Positions 8,057 to 19,689 are shown, numbered from the stretch's first letter. The stretch is DNA of 64,000 nucleotides from an uncultured Ferrovibrio sp. (GCF_937960835.1 NZ_CALGPC010000009.1:1-64000), one strand, 5' to 3'. Numbers and translations are program-made. The notes: generated from the sequence alone by a model not told the origin.

Positions 8057-9103
8057 TCAGTTCGGGGCTTTGGTGGCGCCGTTTCTCGGTGGATTCACCG
8101 CACCGTTGCCGGTCTGCGGAACCGCGAAGATCTGGCCCGGATAGATCAGGTCCGGATCAATGATCTGGCCCTGATTGGCGCGATAAATCTCCGTATACCG
8201 CATTCCCTCGCCATAGACGTGGCGGGCAATGCGCCACAGGCTGTTGCCAGGCTGCACCACCACGCTGCGGCCATCGGCCCCGAACTGGATGTCTTCGGGC
8301 CGCGCGCGGCTGAATGGCATTTCGACGCGGGAGGCGACCTTGCCGCCGGCCTGCTCGACCTGATCGACCCGCAAGGAATAGATGCCAGGATCGACCGTTT
8401 TCTCGGGCTGGAGCGTCCAGCGGCCCTTCGGGTCGGCCGAAGCAACGCCGATCGGCTCGTTGTTCAGATAGATCTGCACGGTCGAACCAGGCTGGGCACG
8501 GCCTGAGAGGATCAGGTTGCCCTTGTCGTCATATTCGACGGCATCCAGCGCCAGACCGCGCCGGGCGGGATCGAGCGGGGCTTCGCTGGGGCGCTGCAGC
8601 AGGCGGCTGGCGCCCTGGAACGGGGTCAACACGGCGATAGCCTGTTCGCCGCCCTCGCCCGGCTGGCATTCAGGCACGACGGCGACAACCGAGGCGTCGG
8701 CCTTGACGACTTCCTGCCCCTGCAACTGGGACTCGAGGACGAATTCCTGATTGCCCTTTTCCAGCGGCAGGTCGGGGACCAGCACCCATTCGCCACGGTT
8801 ATCGGCGGTGACACGGCCGATTTCGCGCGTGCCGGTCTTAATTACCACCACCGAGCCGGGGGTCGCGCGCCCAGCGAATACGGCCGTGCAATTGCGGCTG
8901 ATGCGAACGACGTCGAAGCTCGGCGGGACCTTGACCACGCTTTCCGGCGGCGGCGGTGCGACTGGCGCAGGAACCGGCGGCGCGTCCTCGCCCGACTGCT
9001 GGGGCAGGCCGCGCTTGTTCGGATCGGCACCGAAAAAGATCACTGCCAGGATACCCAGAACAGCGACGCCCAGTAGAATGAAGAAAAAGCGACTGCCCCG
9101 CAC
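8057..9103 (-). CDS. Membrane-anchored LysM protein with Ig-like domains
   Basis: A 348-residue protein with an N-terminal uncleaved membrane segment (FFFILLGVAVLGILAVIFFG, residues 5-24) and a proline-rich linker (about 40-58). Two bacterial Ig-like beta domains follow; GSVVVIKTGTREIGRVTAD and GSTVQIYLNNEPIGVASAD occupy equivalent positions. A C-terminal LysM motif begins VVQPGNSLWRIARHVYG and ends YPGQIFAVP. LysM binds peptidoglycan, so the protein probably spans the periplasm between inner membrane and wall. This architecture is common in alphaproteobacteria, with no established role. Confidence 0.9.
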   Translation of the reverse strand: MRGSRFFFILLGVAVLGILAVIFFGADPNKRGLPQQSGEDAPPVPAPVAPPPPESVVKVPPSFDVVRISRNCTAVFAGRATPGSVVVIKTGTREIGRVTADNRGEWVLVPDLPLEKGNQEFVLESQLQGQEVVKADASVVAVVPECQPGEGGEQAIAVLTPFQGASRLLQRPSEAPLDPARRGLALDAVEYDDKGNLILSGRAQPGSTVQIYLNNEPIGVASADPKGRWTLQPEKTVDPGIYSLRVDQVEQAGGKVASRVEMPFSRARPEDIQFGADGRSVVVQPGNSLWRIARHVYGEGMRYTEIYRANQGQIIDPDLIYPGQIFAVPQTGNGAVNPPRNGATKAPN

Positions 9104-9212
9104 CCGATTATCCCGGCTGGCAAAATTGTGAACGACGGGAGAGATTAAGACCTCGCAATGCCCGTCGCAACTCCTCTAAGGTCGCGGTATTGCAATAATA
9201 AACCGTCTCCAC

Positions 9213-10196
9213 ATGTCGATGTCGCATTCACGCCACGCCACTGTTTCCCGTCATCTTCGCCGCTGCCCCCGGCTGCTTGTCTGGTTCGCTGCTCTCGCCT
9301 TGCCGGCTTTGGCCGCGGCATGGCCCGTCACAGGCTGGACGCAAGCCAGCAACACCAGCAATGACACTGGCAGTAACACCGAGCTCGTCGAACAGGGCGC
9401 ATATATTTTCCGCGCCGGCGGCTGCTACGAGTGCCATACCGACACCAAGAACAAGGGGGCTCCACTGGCGGGCGGACGCGCGTTGCCGACACCTTACGGC
9501 ACGTTCTACTCGCCCAACATCACGCCGGATCGCGAAACCGGCATCGGCAGCTGGACCGAAGCGCAATTCATTACTGCCATGCGGCATGGCCTGGCGCCGG
9601 ATGGCATGCCCTACTATCCGGCTTTTCCCTACACGTCTTTCACCAAGATCACCGATGCCGATCTGCGGGCATTGTGGGCCTACCTGATGGCGCAGCCGCC
9701 GGTAAAGCAGGCCAACAAGCCGCATGACCTTGGCTTCCCCTACAATCTGCGCATGGCGATGTGGGGCTGGCGCCTGCTGTTCTTTGAGCCGGGCGTCTAC
9801 CAAGCCGATGCCGCGCAATCGGCAGCCTGGAACCGGGGCGCCTATCTGGTCACTGCGCTGGGCCATTGCGGCGAGTGCCACACGCCGCGGAATTTCCTTG
9901 GCGCCATGAAGGCCGACATGCGCTTTGCCGGTTCTGCCGACAACGCCGAGGGCGAACGGGTGCCCAATATCACCCCGCACGCAAAAGCCGGGATTGGCGG
10001 CTGGAGCGAAAAGGATATCGCCGATTATCTTGGCAGCGGCATGACGCCGGACGGCGATTTCGCCGGCGGCCTGATGGGTGATGTGATCGAGTACAGCACC
10101 AAATACCTGACCCAAGAGGACCGGATGGCCATGGCGGCCTATCTGAAATCCGCGCCTGCCATCGACTACACTCCGCCCCGGAAACAGCAGAAATAA
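9213..10196 (+). CDS. Diheme cytochrome c, periplasmic
   Basis: A 327-residue secreted cytochrome. A signal peptide is evident in residues 1-44 (LLVWFAALALPALAAAWP). Two class I haem-binding motifs follow: CYECH at residues 71-75 and CGECH at residues 219-223, each followed by LAGG- or FLGA-type segments and by NITPD/NITPH motifs. This pattern matches the cytochrome subunits of membrane-associated dehydrogenases (alcohol, gluconate or aldehyde type), but no dehydrogenase gene is adjacent, so it is an orphan electron carrier here. It is divergent from the LysM gene. Confidence 0.92.
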   Translation: MSMSHSRHATVSRHLRRCPRLLVWFAALALPALAAAWPVTGWTQASNTSNDTGSNTELVEQGAYIFRAGGCYECHTDTKNKGAPLAGGRALPTPYGTFYSPNITPDRETGIGSWTEAQFITAMRHGLAPDGMPYYPAFPYTSFTKITDADLRALWAYLMAQPPVKQANKPHDLGFPYNLRMAMWGWRLLFFEPGVYQADAAQSAAWNRGAYLVTALGHCGECHTPRNFLGAMKADMRFAGSADNAEGERVPNITPHAKAGIGGWSEKDIADYLGSGMTPDGDFAGGLMGDVIEYSTKYLTQEDRMAMAAYLKSAPAIDYTPPRKQQK

Positions 10197-10207
10197 ACGC
10201 GGCGCAC

Positions 10208-10235
10208 AAAAAACGGGCCGGCAAAGCCGGCCCGC
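10208..10235 (-). terminator. Terminator of the cytochrome c' gene
   Basis: Perfect 9-bp stem (CGGGCCGGC / GCCGGCCCG) with a 3-base loop. On the minus strand it is followed by six T. It lies between the convergent diheme cytochrome and cytochrome c' genes. Confidence 0.85.
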
Positions 10236-10262
10236 AAGTCATTCCGGTAAGATCTTCTTCTG

Positions 10263-10712
10263 TCAGTTCTTCGGGGTGCGGTAGGGCCGGTGGCAGGCGC
10301 CGCAGGTGGCGCCCAGAGCCCCGAAATCGGCCTTCAAGGCGTCCATGTTGCCCGCCTTGGCCGAGGCCAGCAGCTTCTCGGCCGCCGCCTTGCTGGCTGC
10401 CGCCTGCTTGTCGAAATCCGCCTTGTTGGCCCAGATTTCAGGCTTGGCCCAGGTCTCGGCGCCCTTGTCCGAACCGGCCGGGAAAAGCGACGGCATTTTC
10501 TCGGCAGTCGCGACGATCGTCTCGGCCGGCTTGATCGCATCGGCGGCAGGGCCATTCGCGTCGATCACCTTCTTGATGGCGGCCATGGCGGCGCCTTGCG
10601 CCTTCATGCCTTCCTGACGCGCCTTGATGACATCCGCCTGGGCGATGGCCATGCCACCCGCCGTCGCAACGGCCAAGCCGACTGCAACTGCGAAAAACGC
10701 CTTTTGAAACAT
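10263..10712 (-). CDS. Cytochrome c' (class II)
   Basis: A 149-residue periplasmic four-helix-bundle cytochrome. The signal peptide is at residues 1-25 (AVGLAVATAGGMAIAQA). The single haem motif is near the C terminus, CGACH at residues 137-141, the class II arrangement. Upstream helices contain KPEIWANKADFDKQAAASK, typical of cytochrome c'. Such proteins bind NO and CO and are linked to nitrosative stress or electron transfer. Terminated by the hairpin at 10208-10235. Confidence 0.93.
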   Translation of the reverse strand: MFQKAFFAVAVGLAVATAGGMAIAQADVIKARQEGMKAQGAAMAAIKKVIDANGPAADAIKPAETIVATAEKMPSLFPAGSDKGAETWAKPEIWANKADFDKQAAASKAAAEKLLASAKAGNMDALKADFGALGATCGACHRPYRTPKN

Positions 10713-10831
10713 GCGGTATTCTCCCCTGCTTATAGCGAGCCGGCTGCGGGTCCGGACGACTCCTCATATAACCGGATTCGCCTGCGGAGGACGACAAGTC
10801 CTTATAGGTTCACGAAAATTTTAGACTGGTG

Positions 10832-10847
10832 GTTACCTTGAGGTAAC
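10832..10847. promoter_or_regulatory. Palindrome in the cytochrome c' / LOG divergent region
   Basis: Perfect 6-bp arms, GTTACC-TTGA-GGTAAC, about 120 bases upstream of the cytochrome c' start and 92 bases upstream of the LOG start. Possibly a transcription factor operator. No T run follows, so it is unlikely to be a terminator. Confidence 0.35.
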
Positions 10848-10938
10848 GCTGGGGCTTTTACCGCTGGCATCCCCGGCCGGAATGGGGTACCCATCGCCAC
10901 CCTGCGTTAGCCATAACATCATCAGCCGCCCAGTCCCA

Positions 10939-11523
10939 ATGACCGTTATCCGCTCCGTCTGCGTCTATTGCGGCTCGAGCCTCGGCGAGAGCCAAGTCTA
11001 CACCGCCCAAGCCCAGATCCTCGGCCGGCTGCTCGGCGAGAACGGGATCCGTCTGGTCTATGGCGGCGGCCGGATCGGCCTGATGGGCGTGGTGGCCGAA
11101 GCTGCCCTGGCGGCCGGCGGCGAGGTGGTCGGCATCATCCCCCATCATCTGCACGACTGGGAAGTCGGCCATACCGGCCTGACCGAGCTGCACGTGGTCG
11201 ACAGCATGCATACGCGCAAGCGCATGATGGTGGAAATGTCGGATGCCTTCATCGCGCTGCCGGGCGGCCTTGGCACCCTGGACGAATTCTTCGAGGTGAT
11301 CACCTGGCGGCAACTGAAGCTGCACGACAAGCCGGTGATCATCCTCAATGTCGAGGATTACTGGCACCCGCTGCTGGCGCTGATCGACACGGTGATCGAG
11401 CGGGGCTTCGCGCGCCGCACTGCGACCAGCCTGTTCACCATTGTTGACGACGCGGCGAAAATCCTGCCGGTGCTGCGCGCCGAACCGGCACCGGAACGCC
11501 CCGCCGCGACCAGCCGAATTTGA
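10939..11523 (+). CDS. LOG-family nucleotide 5'-monophosphate phosphoribohydrolase
   Basis: A 194-residue Rossmann-fold protein. The family motifs are clear: VCVYCGSSLG at the N terminus, LVYGGGRIGLMG, then MHTRKRMMVEMSDAFIALPGGLGTLDE in two adjoining blocks; PGGxGTxxE is the catalytic signature. LOG proteins cleave nucleoside 5'-monophosphates, with cytokinin ribotides known in plants and some bacteria. The ATG at 10939 gives the conserved start MTVIRSVCVYCG; the frame is open to an ATG at 10882, but those residues are not conserved-looking. It precedes icd on the same strand. Confidence 0.9.
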   Translation: MTVIRSVCVYCGSSLGESQVYTAQAQILGRLLGENGIRLVYGGGRIGLMGVVAEAALAAGGEVVGIIPHHLHDWEVGHTGLTELHVVDSMHTRKRMMVEMSDAFIALPGGLGTLDEFFEVITWRQLKLHDKPVIILNVEDYWHPLLALIDTVIERGFARRTATSLFTIVDDAAKILPVLRAEPAPERPAATSRI

Positions 11524-11651
11524 CCTTTTCTCGACGGGCCTAGAGTTTAAATCCACCCGCCGGCGCGGCCCAAGGCTTCTCCGGCCGGGCAGGCTTTGCT
11601 AGGGTCCCGGCCACCAAAATCAACGCAACCCGTGACTGTGGAGGGGTCTTT

Positions 11652-12863
11652 ATGGAGAAGATCAAGGTCAAGAACCCGGTCGTCGAACTCGACGGCGACG
11701 AGATGACCCGCATCATCTGGAAGTTCATCAAAGAGAAGCTGATCCTTCCCTATCTCGACGTCGATCTCCTCTACTACGATCTCGGCATCGAGAACCGTGA
11801 CAAGACCAACGATCAGGTCACCATCGACTGCGCCCATGCCATCCTGAAGCATGGCGTCGGCGTCAAATGCGCCACCATCACGCCGGACGAAGCCCGCGTG
11901 AAGGAATTCAATCTGAAGGAAATGTGGAAGTCGCCGAACGGCACCATCCGCAACATCCTCGGCGGCACCATCTTCCGCGAGCCGATCATCTGCAAGAACG
12001 TGCCGCGCCTCGTGCCGCACTGGAACGATCCGATCGTGGTCGGCCGTCACGCCTTCGGCGACCAGTATCGTGCCACCGACTTCAAGTTCCCTGGCAAGGG
12101 CACGCTGACCATCAAGTTCGTCGGCGAGGACGGCCAGGTGATCGAGAAGGAAGTCTTCAAGGCCCCGGGCGCCGGCGTCGCCATGGCGATGTACAACCTG
12201 GATGACTCGATCCGCGACTTCGCCCGCGCCAGCATGAACTACTCGCTGGCCCGCGGCTGGCCGCTTTACATGTCGACGAAGAACACGATCCTGAAGGCCT
12301 ATGACGGCCGCTTCAAGGACATCTTCCAGGAAGTCTTTGACAAGGAGTTTGCCGACAAGTTCAAGGCTGCCGGCATCACCTACGAGCACCGCCTGATCGA
12401 CGACATGGTCGCCTCGGCGCTGAAGTGGTCGGGCAAGTTCGTCTGGGCCTGTAAGAACTACGACGGCGACGTGCAGTCCGACACCGTGGCCCAGGGCTTC
12501 GGCTCGCTCGGCCTGATGACCAGCGTGCTGATGACGCCGGACGGCAAGGTGGTTGAGGCGGAAGCTGCCCATGGCACGGTGACGCGTCACTATCGTGAGC
12601 ACCAGGCGGGCCGCGAGACCTCGACCAACCCGATCGCCTCGATCTTTGCCTGGACGCGCGGCCTGATGCATCGCGCCAAGCTGGACGACAACCCGGCGCT
12701 GGACAAGTTCGCCAACACGCTGGAGCGGGTCTGCATCGAGACGGTGGAAGCCGGCTTCATGACCAAGGACCTGGCGATCCTGATCTCGAAGGACCAGCCC
12801 TGGCTGACCACCCAGAAGTTCCTCGACAAGATCGACGAGAACCTGAAGAAGGCGCTGGCGTAA
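11652..12863 (+). CDS. icd: Isocitrate dehydrogenase (NADP+)
   Basis: A 403-residue TCA-cycle enzyme converting isocitrate to 2-oxoglutarate. It belongs to the homodimeric IDP type (eukaryote-like, usual in alphaproteobacteria): the sequence starts KIKVKNPVVELDGDEMTR, has ATITPDEARVKEF and KSPNGTIRNILGGTIFREP for substrate binding, and AAHGTVTRHYREH near the cofactor site. A strong GGAGGGG lies a few bases before the ATG, and a terminator follows at 12888-12917. Confidence 0.98.
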   Translation: MEKIKVKNPVVELDGDEMTRIIWKFIKEKLILPYLDVDLLYYDLGIENRDKTNDQVTIDCAHAILKHGVGVKCATITPDEARVKEFNLKEMWKSPNGTIRNILGGTIFREPIICKNVPRLVPHWNDPIVVGRHAFGDQYRATDFKFPGKGTLTIKFVGEDGQVIEKEVFKAPGAGVAMAMYNLDDSIRDFARASMNYSLARGWPLYMSTKNTILKAYDGRFKDIFQEVFDKEFADKFKAAGITYEHRLIDDMVASALKWSGKFVWACKNYDGDVQSDTVAQGFGSLGLMTSVLMTPDGKVVEAEAAHGTVTRHYREHQAGRETSTNPIASIFAWTRGLMHRAKLDDNPALDKFANTLERVCIETVEAGFMTKDLAILISKDQPWLTTQKFLDKIDENLKKALA

Positions 12864-12887
12864 TCGCCGCCCCTTCACGTCAAACAG

Positions 12888-12917
12888 AAAGGGCCGCAGC
12901 GATGCGGCCCTTTTTTA
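12888..12917 (+). terminator. Terminator of icd
   Basis: Perfect 8-bp stem GGGCCGCA / TGCGGCCC with a GCGA loop, followed by six T. Confidence 0.9.
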
Positions 12918-12979
12918 TTGTCCAATGACTTTTGCCCCTGAGACGCCCGGCTCGAGCCCGGGCATCTCATGGGCGAAAC

Positions 12980-15646
<2,667 letters not shown>

Positions 15647-15927
15647 ACCTCTGGTCGGCGGCGCGCCGGGGTGCCGGACCTGGCTCCGGGGCGCCGATAA
15701 TGCGTCGGTTCGATTGCGGTGAGCCGGCCGGAGCCGGCAGAAGACTTTACTTAACGCCCCGCATTTTCGCTGTCCAGCAGCGCCCTGCCCGCGCTTTCAG
15801 ACTTAAGTCGTTGATCCTCATGGGCTAGCACGCGCCAGGTTTCCAATTGGAGGCACTGGAGCCAGGATCAAAGGCGGCTGATCCGATGCTTTAGGTCACC
15901 GATTCCGCCCTAAAGCATTGTTCTGGC
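15647..15927. other. Intergenic region between alaS start and recA terminator
   Basis: About 280 bases with no supportable gene. It should contain the alaS promoter and leader. Near 15720-15740 there is a small GC hairpin; nothing resembling a T-box, tRNA or other RNA was recognised. Confidence 0.4.
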
Positions 15928-15964
15928 AAAAAAATACCCCGGTACCGAGCTCCGGTACCGGGGT
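15928..15964 (-). terminator. Terminator of recA
   Basis: Perfect 12-bp stem (ACCCCGGTACCG with CGGTACCGGGGT) around a 5-base loop, followed on the minus strand by a T and then seven T after one A. Located about 54 bases past the recA stop. Confidence 0.9.
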
Positions 15965-16017
15965 TCCCATGGAGGAGAGAACTCATAGGCCGCCAAATAG
16001 CGGCCAGAGGGGAAAGA

Positions 16018-17091
16018 TCAATCGGCATCCTCATCAATATCGGCATCGGCGCCGGCATCGATCGCCGCCGCGACGATCCCGGCATTAGCCTTGATCGCGG
16101 CTTCAATCTTTTCGGCAACCTCCGGATTTTCCTTGAGGAATTGCTTTGCAGACTCACGGCCTTGGCCGATCCGCTGGCTGTCGAAGGAGAACCAGGAGCC
16201 GGATTTCTCGACCACATTGGCCTTCACGCCCAGGTCGATCAATTCGCCGGTCTTGGAGATGCCTTCGCCATACATGATGTCGAAATCGACCACCTTGAAC
16301 GGCGGAGCGACCTTGTTCTTGACCACCTTCACGCGGGTCTGGTTGCCGATCACCTCGTCGCGCGCCTTGATCGAGCCGACGCGGCGGATGTCCAGGCGGA
16401 CAGAGGCATAGAACTTCAGCGCGTTGCCGCCGGTGGTGGTTTCCGGGTTGCCGAACATCACGCCGATCTTCATGCGGATCTGGTTGATGAAGATCACCAT
16501 CGTGTTCGACTTGGAGATCGACGCGGTGAGCTTGCGCAGCGCCTGGCTCATCAGACGCGCCTGCAGGCCCGGCAGGGCATCGCCCATCTCGCCTTCCAAT
16601 TCAGCCTTCGGCACCAGGGCCGCGACGCTGTCGATGACCAGCACGTCGATGGCGCCCGAACGCACCAGGGTGTCGGCGATTTCCAGCGCCTGCTCACCCG
16701 TATCCGGCTGCGAGATCAGAAGGTCGGCGACATTGACGCCCAGCTTGCGGGCGTAGGACGGGTCCAGCGCATGCTCGGCATCGATGAAGGCGCAGGTACC
16801 GCCCTTCTTCTGGGCCTCGGCCACGCAATGCAGCGCGATGGTGGTCTTACCCGAGCTTTCCGGACCGTAGATCTCGATGATGCGGCCACGCGGCAGACCG
16901 CCGATGCCCAGCGCGATGTCCAGGCCGAGCGAACCAGTCGAGATCGCCTCGATCTCGATGCTCTGGCGCTGCCCGAGCTTCATGATTGAACCCTTGCCGA
17001 AGGTACGCTCGATCTGCGAGAGCGCGCTCTCCAGCGCCTTACCCTTGTCCATGTTGTCCTTGTCCACGAGGCGAAGATTGGCGGTCGACAT
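16018..17091 (-). CDS. recA: Recombinase RecA
   Basis: A 357-residue DNA-dependent ATPase for homologous recombination and LexA co-protease activity. Walker A is GPESSGKT at about residue 75, Walker B is DVLVIDSVAAL, and the L2 region contains FINQIRMKIGVMFGNPETTTGG in two adjoining segments. The C terminus is acidic (DAGADADIDEDAD), as in other RecA proteins. Upstream are LexA-type half sites (17154-17168 and 17222-17236), in line with SOS control. A strong terminator follows. Confidence 0.99.
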   Translation of the reverse strand: MSTANLRLVDKDNMDKGKALESALSQIERTFGKGSIMKLGQRQSIEIEAISTGSLGLDIALGIGGLPRGRIIEIYGPESSGKTTIALHCVAEAQKKGGTCAFIDAEHALDPSYARKLGVNVADLLISQPDTGEQALEIADTLVRSGAIDVLVIDSVAALVPKAELEGEMGDALPGLQARLMSQALRKLTASISKSNTMVIFINQIRMKIGVMFGNPETTTGGNALKFYASVRLDIRRVGSIKARDEVIGNQTRVKVVKNKVAPPFKVVDFDIMYGEGISKTGELIDLGVKANVVEKSGSWFSFDSQRIGQGRESAKQFLKENPEVAEKIEAAIKANAGIVAAAIDAGADADIDEDAD

Positions 17092-17153
17092 TGCGGCTGC
17101 ATCCTTTCATGGGGCCGGGGGAATTGCAACGATACGCGGTTCTGCCCCTATAT

Positions 17154-17168
17154 GTTCCTATCTTGTTG
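17154..17168 (-). promoter_or_regulatory. LexA (SOS) box of recA, one mismatch
   Basis: On the plus strand GTTC-ctatctt-GTTG, seven of eight bases of the alphaproteobacterial SOS box GTTC-N7-GTTC. It lies 63-77 bases upstream of the recA ATG, between a TGGACA-like -35 and a CATATA-like -10 read on the minus strand, where LexA would block RNA polymerase. A second near match (GTTC-cagtaag-GTTT) is at 17222-17236. Confidence 0.6.
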
Positions 17169-17365
17169 CCTTTGTCCAGCGAAATCGACAAACCCGCGTA
17201 TTCTCAGGATATTTCCGCATTGTTCCAGTAAGGTTTTGTTAAGAACGCAGCAATGTTCCGCTTTTCCGGCTCATCCGGAAACAGCCCGAATCCGGGGACG
17301 GAGCGCGCAATTACTGGATGTGTAAATGCGGGTATGCCGGGAAATTTTCCCGCTTAAGATGTATG

Positions 17366-17390
17366 CCCTCCCTTCTCCCAAAGGAGAGGG
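17366..17390. repeat. Imperfect hairpin, possible dispersed repeat or cckA terminator
   Basis: CCCTTCTCCC-AAA-GGAGAGGG forms an imperfect stem just past the cckA stop (17394). The adjoining 17340-17352 has a GGGAAA-TTTCCC palindrome. There is no clear T run, so the terminator role is uncertain. The sequence style resembles short palindromic repeats scattered in GC-rich genomes; other copies would need a genome search. Confidence 0.35.
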
Positions 17391-17393
17391 AAA

Positions 17394-19685
17394 TTAAGGC
17401 CCCATCACTTCCTTTACCTTTCCCGCAAGCTGGCTGAGCGAGAAAGGCTTGGGCAGGAAGTTCACATGCGGCGACTTCGCCAGGCTGGTGCGCAGGCTGT
17501 CTTCGGCATAGCCGGAGATGAACAGCACGCGCAGGTTCGGGCGGCGCAGACGCAGCTCTGCGGCGAGGCTCGGGCCATCGAGATTAGGCATGACCACATC
17601 GGAGATCAGCAGCTCCACGCGCTCAAGCTGCTCGGCCGGCAAGGCTAAAGCCTGCTCGCCCGAAGCCGCCTCGATAACGGTGTAGCCCTTGTTGCGCAGC
17701 GCCCGCGCAGCAAAGCTGCGCACCGCATCCTCGTCTTCGACCAGCAGCACCAGACCGCGGCCGGTGAGATCGCGGCTGTCATGCCGCACATCGTCGCGGA
17801 CCGCGGCGAGTTCTTCCGGGGTGGGACGATAACGCGGCAGATAGATGCGGAAGCAGGCCCCCTCGCCTTCGGCGCTTTCGACCTGAATGAAGCCGCCGGT
17901 CTGCTTGATGATGCCGTAGACGGTGGACAATCCAAGCCCGGTGCCGGCGCCGACCGCCTTGGTCGTGAAGAACGGGTCGAAGATCTTGCTGAGATTTTCG
18001 GGCGCGATGCCATGGCCGTTATCGGCCACTTCGATCAGCACGTATTCGCCCGGCGGAATGGTTTCGGCGCCGATTTCGGTCGGCCGCTCGGCCTGCCAGT
18101 TGCTGGTACGGATGCGCAATTCGCCGCCTTCCGTCATGGCGTCGCGCGCATTGACGGCGAGGTTGATGATGACCTGCTCCAGCTGGCCCTGGTCGACGCG
18201 CACAAGGCCAAGATCGCGGCCATGGGTCATCTTCAGGGTAATCGTCTCGCCGATCAGGCGGCTGATCAGGTTGCGCAGATCGGCCAGAACATCAGTGATG
18301 TCGAGGATCTTCGGCACCAGGGTCTGCTGGCGCGAGAAGGCCAGCAACTGGCGCACCAGATTGGCGGCTCGGCTGGCATTCTGCTTGATCTGCATGACAT
18401 CGGCGAAGGATTGGTCGCCGGGCTGATGGCGCTGCAGCAACAGATCGCAGAAGCCGATCATCGCGGTGAGAAGATTGTTGAAATCGTGTGCGATGCCGCC
18501 AGCGAGCTGACCCACCGCCTGCATCTTCTGGCTTTGATGGAACTGGGTCTGCAGATTGCGCTGCTCGGTGGTGTCGACCAGATAGACGAGCTGCGCCGAC
18601 TGGCCATCGTCGCGTTCCGCCGAAGAGGCAGCGAAGACCTCGACCACACGGGCACGAGGCCCGGCGAGATGAATTTCCAATGGCCGGCCAAAGGTCTCGC
18701 CTCGGCGCAGGGCCATCAGATGACGGGTCAGCACCAGGGCATCTTCCTCGCGCACCAGATCGGCCAGACGCTGGCCCAGCCCATCCTCGCGGCCGGTGAG
18801 TGCGGCGAAGGCAGCGTTGGCGTCGCGGATCACGCCGGTGGAATCGAGCACCAGGATGCCGATCGGCGCCTGATCGAAGAAGCGGCGGAACTCCGCTTCC
18901 ACCGGACGCAGGGTGCCGCGATGGCGCAGCTCCAGACTTAAGTCGTGCACGACGGCGCTGTAGCGGACCGGGCGGCCATCGCCATCCGTGACCGCGCTCT
19001 GGCTGACGCCGACAAGGCGGAAACCGGACTCGGCATTCGTGTCGGCGTCCAGCGGCTTGAGCTTGGCTTCACCGCCTTCCCAGTTCGGCGTCATCACCTC
19101 GCCTTCGCGCGCCTCGGCATGCTGCAGCACATCGGCCAGGGTGACGTTGCGGCCAACGAGCTGCTCAGGCACCGTGTTCAGCCAGGCGGCGAAGGTGCGG
19201 TTGGCAAACAGAAAACGTCCATCCAGCCCCACGGAATAGAGCCCGACCGGCGCATTGTCGATGAAGGCAGCCAGCTCGTCGCGCTGGCGCCGCATGGCGA
19301 TGAGCGAGTCATCTTGATCAGACAGGCATTGCACATCCCAGACCATCCAGTGACGCCAGTCCGGCCGCGCCATGGCGGAGATCCGCAAGGTCAGGATCTG
19401 ATCGCCGGCGGCGACCTCCAGATCCTCCTGCACGGTCTCCCCCGCCGCCGCTAGGCCGCGCATGCGCGCAATAGTTTCGATATTGCCCAGACGCGACACC
19501 ACCAGGCGGTCGATGGTCGGCGCGCCCTCGATCTGCAGCCGGGCGGCAAGGTTGCGGTAGCCGGCATTGGCGGCAGCAACAGCCGGGCCGTTCATCACCA
19601 CGCGCGCAAACGGGCTGGCCTCGGCCACCAGCTTGGCCGGCCATTTCAGAAATCCGCCGAACAATCCGCCGAAGGGACGTGCCAT
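17394..19685 (-). CDS. cckA: CckA-type hybrid sensor histidine kinase
   Basis: A 763-residue multi-PAS kinase/phosphatase that, by homology, feeds the ChpT-CtrA phosphorelay controlling cell cycle and flagellar genes. An N-terminal PAS-like region (to about 120) is followed by PAS domains near 125-235 and 245-360. The HisKA box is AGGIAHDFNNLLTAMIGFCD, the HATPase has INLAVNARDAM and GTGLGLSTVYGI, and a C-terminal receiver has the phospho-acceptor Asp in LLISDVVMPNLDG. Unlike Caulobacter CckA, no transmembrane helices are visible. The ATG at 19685 lies four bases after the flhB stop; the frame is open to 19730 inside flhB. Confidence 0.88.
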   Translation of the reverse strand: MARPFGGLFGGFLKWPAKLVAEASPFARVVMNGPAVAAANAGYRNLAARLQIEGAPTIDRLVVSRLGNIETIARMRGLAAAGETVQEDLEVAAGDQILTLRISAMARPDWRHWMVWDVQCLSDQDDSLIAMRRQRDELAAFIDNAPVGLYSVGLDGRFLFANRTFAAWLNTVPEQLVGRNVTLADVLQHAEAREGEVMTPNWEGGEAKLKPLDADTNAESGFRLVGVSQSAVTDGDGRPVRYSAVVHDLSLELRHRGTLRPVEAEFRRFFDQAPIGILVLDSTGVIRDANAAFAALTGREDGLGQRLADLVREEDALVLTRHLMALRRGETFGRPLEIHLAGPRARVVEVFAASSAERDDGQSAQLVYLVDTTEQRNLQTQFHQSQKMQAVGQLAGGIAHDFNNLLTAMIGFCDLLLQRHQPGDQSFADVMQIKQNASRAANLVRQLLAFSRQQTLVPKILDITDVLADLRNLISRLIGETITLKMTHGRDLGLVRVDQGQLEQVIINLAVNARDAMTEGGELRIRTSNWQAERPTEIGAETIPPGEYVLIEVADNGHGIAPENLSKIFDPFFTTKAVGAGTGLGLSTVYGIIKQTGGFIQVESAEGEGACFRIYLPRYRPTPEELAAVRDDVRHDSRDLTGRGLVLLVEDEDAVRSFAARALRNKGYTVIEAASGEQALALPAEQLERVELLISDVVMPNLDGPSLAAELRLRRPNLRVLFISGYAEDSLRTSLAKSPHVNFLPKPFSLSQLAGKVKEVMGP

Positions 19686-19689
19686 CACC

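Noticed and set aside
11547..12878. 443-codon open frame on the minus strand
   Set aside because: It is antisense to icd, with no ribosome-binding site and no family.
15700..15740. tRNA-like stretch with GGTTCGATT
   Set aside because: A T-loop-like string only; no acceptor, D or anticodon stems can be formed around it.
17139..17157. GTTC-N11-GTTC pair in the recA promoter
   Set aside because: Spacing of 11 does not fit the SOS box; the pair at 17154-17168 with spacing 7 is the better candidate.
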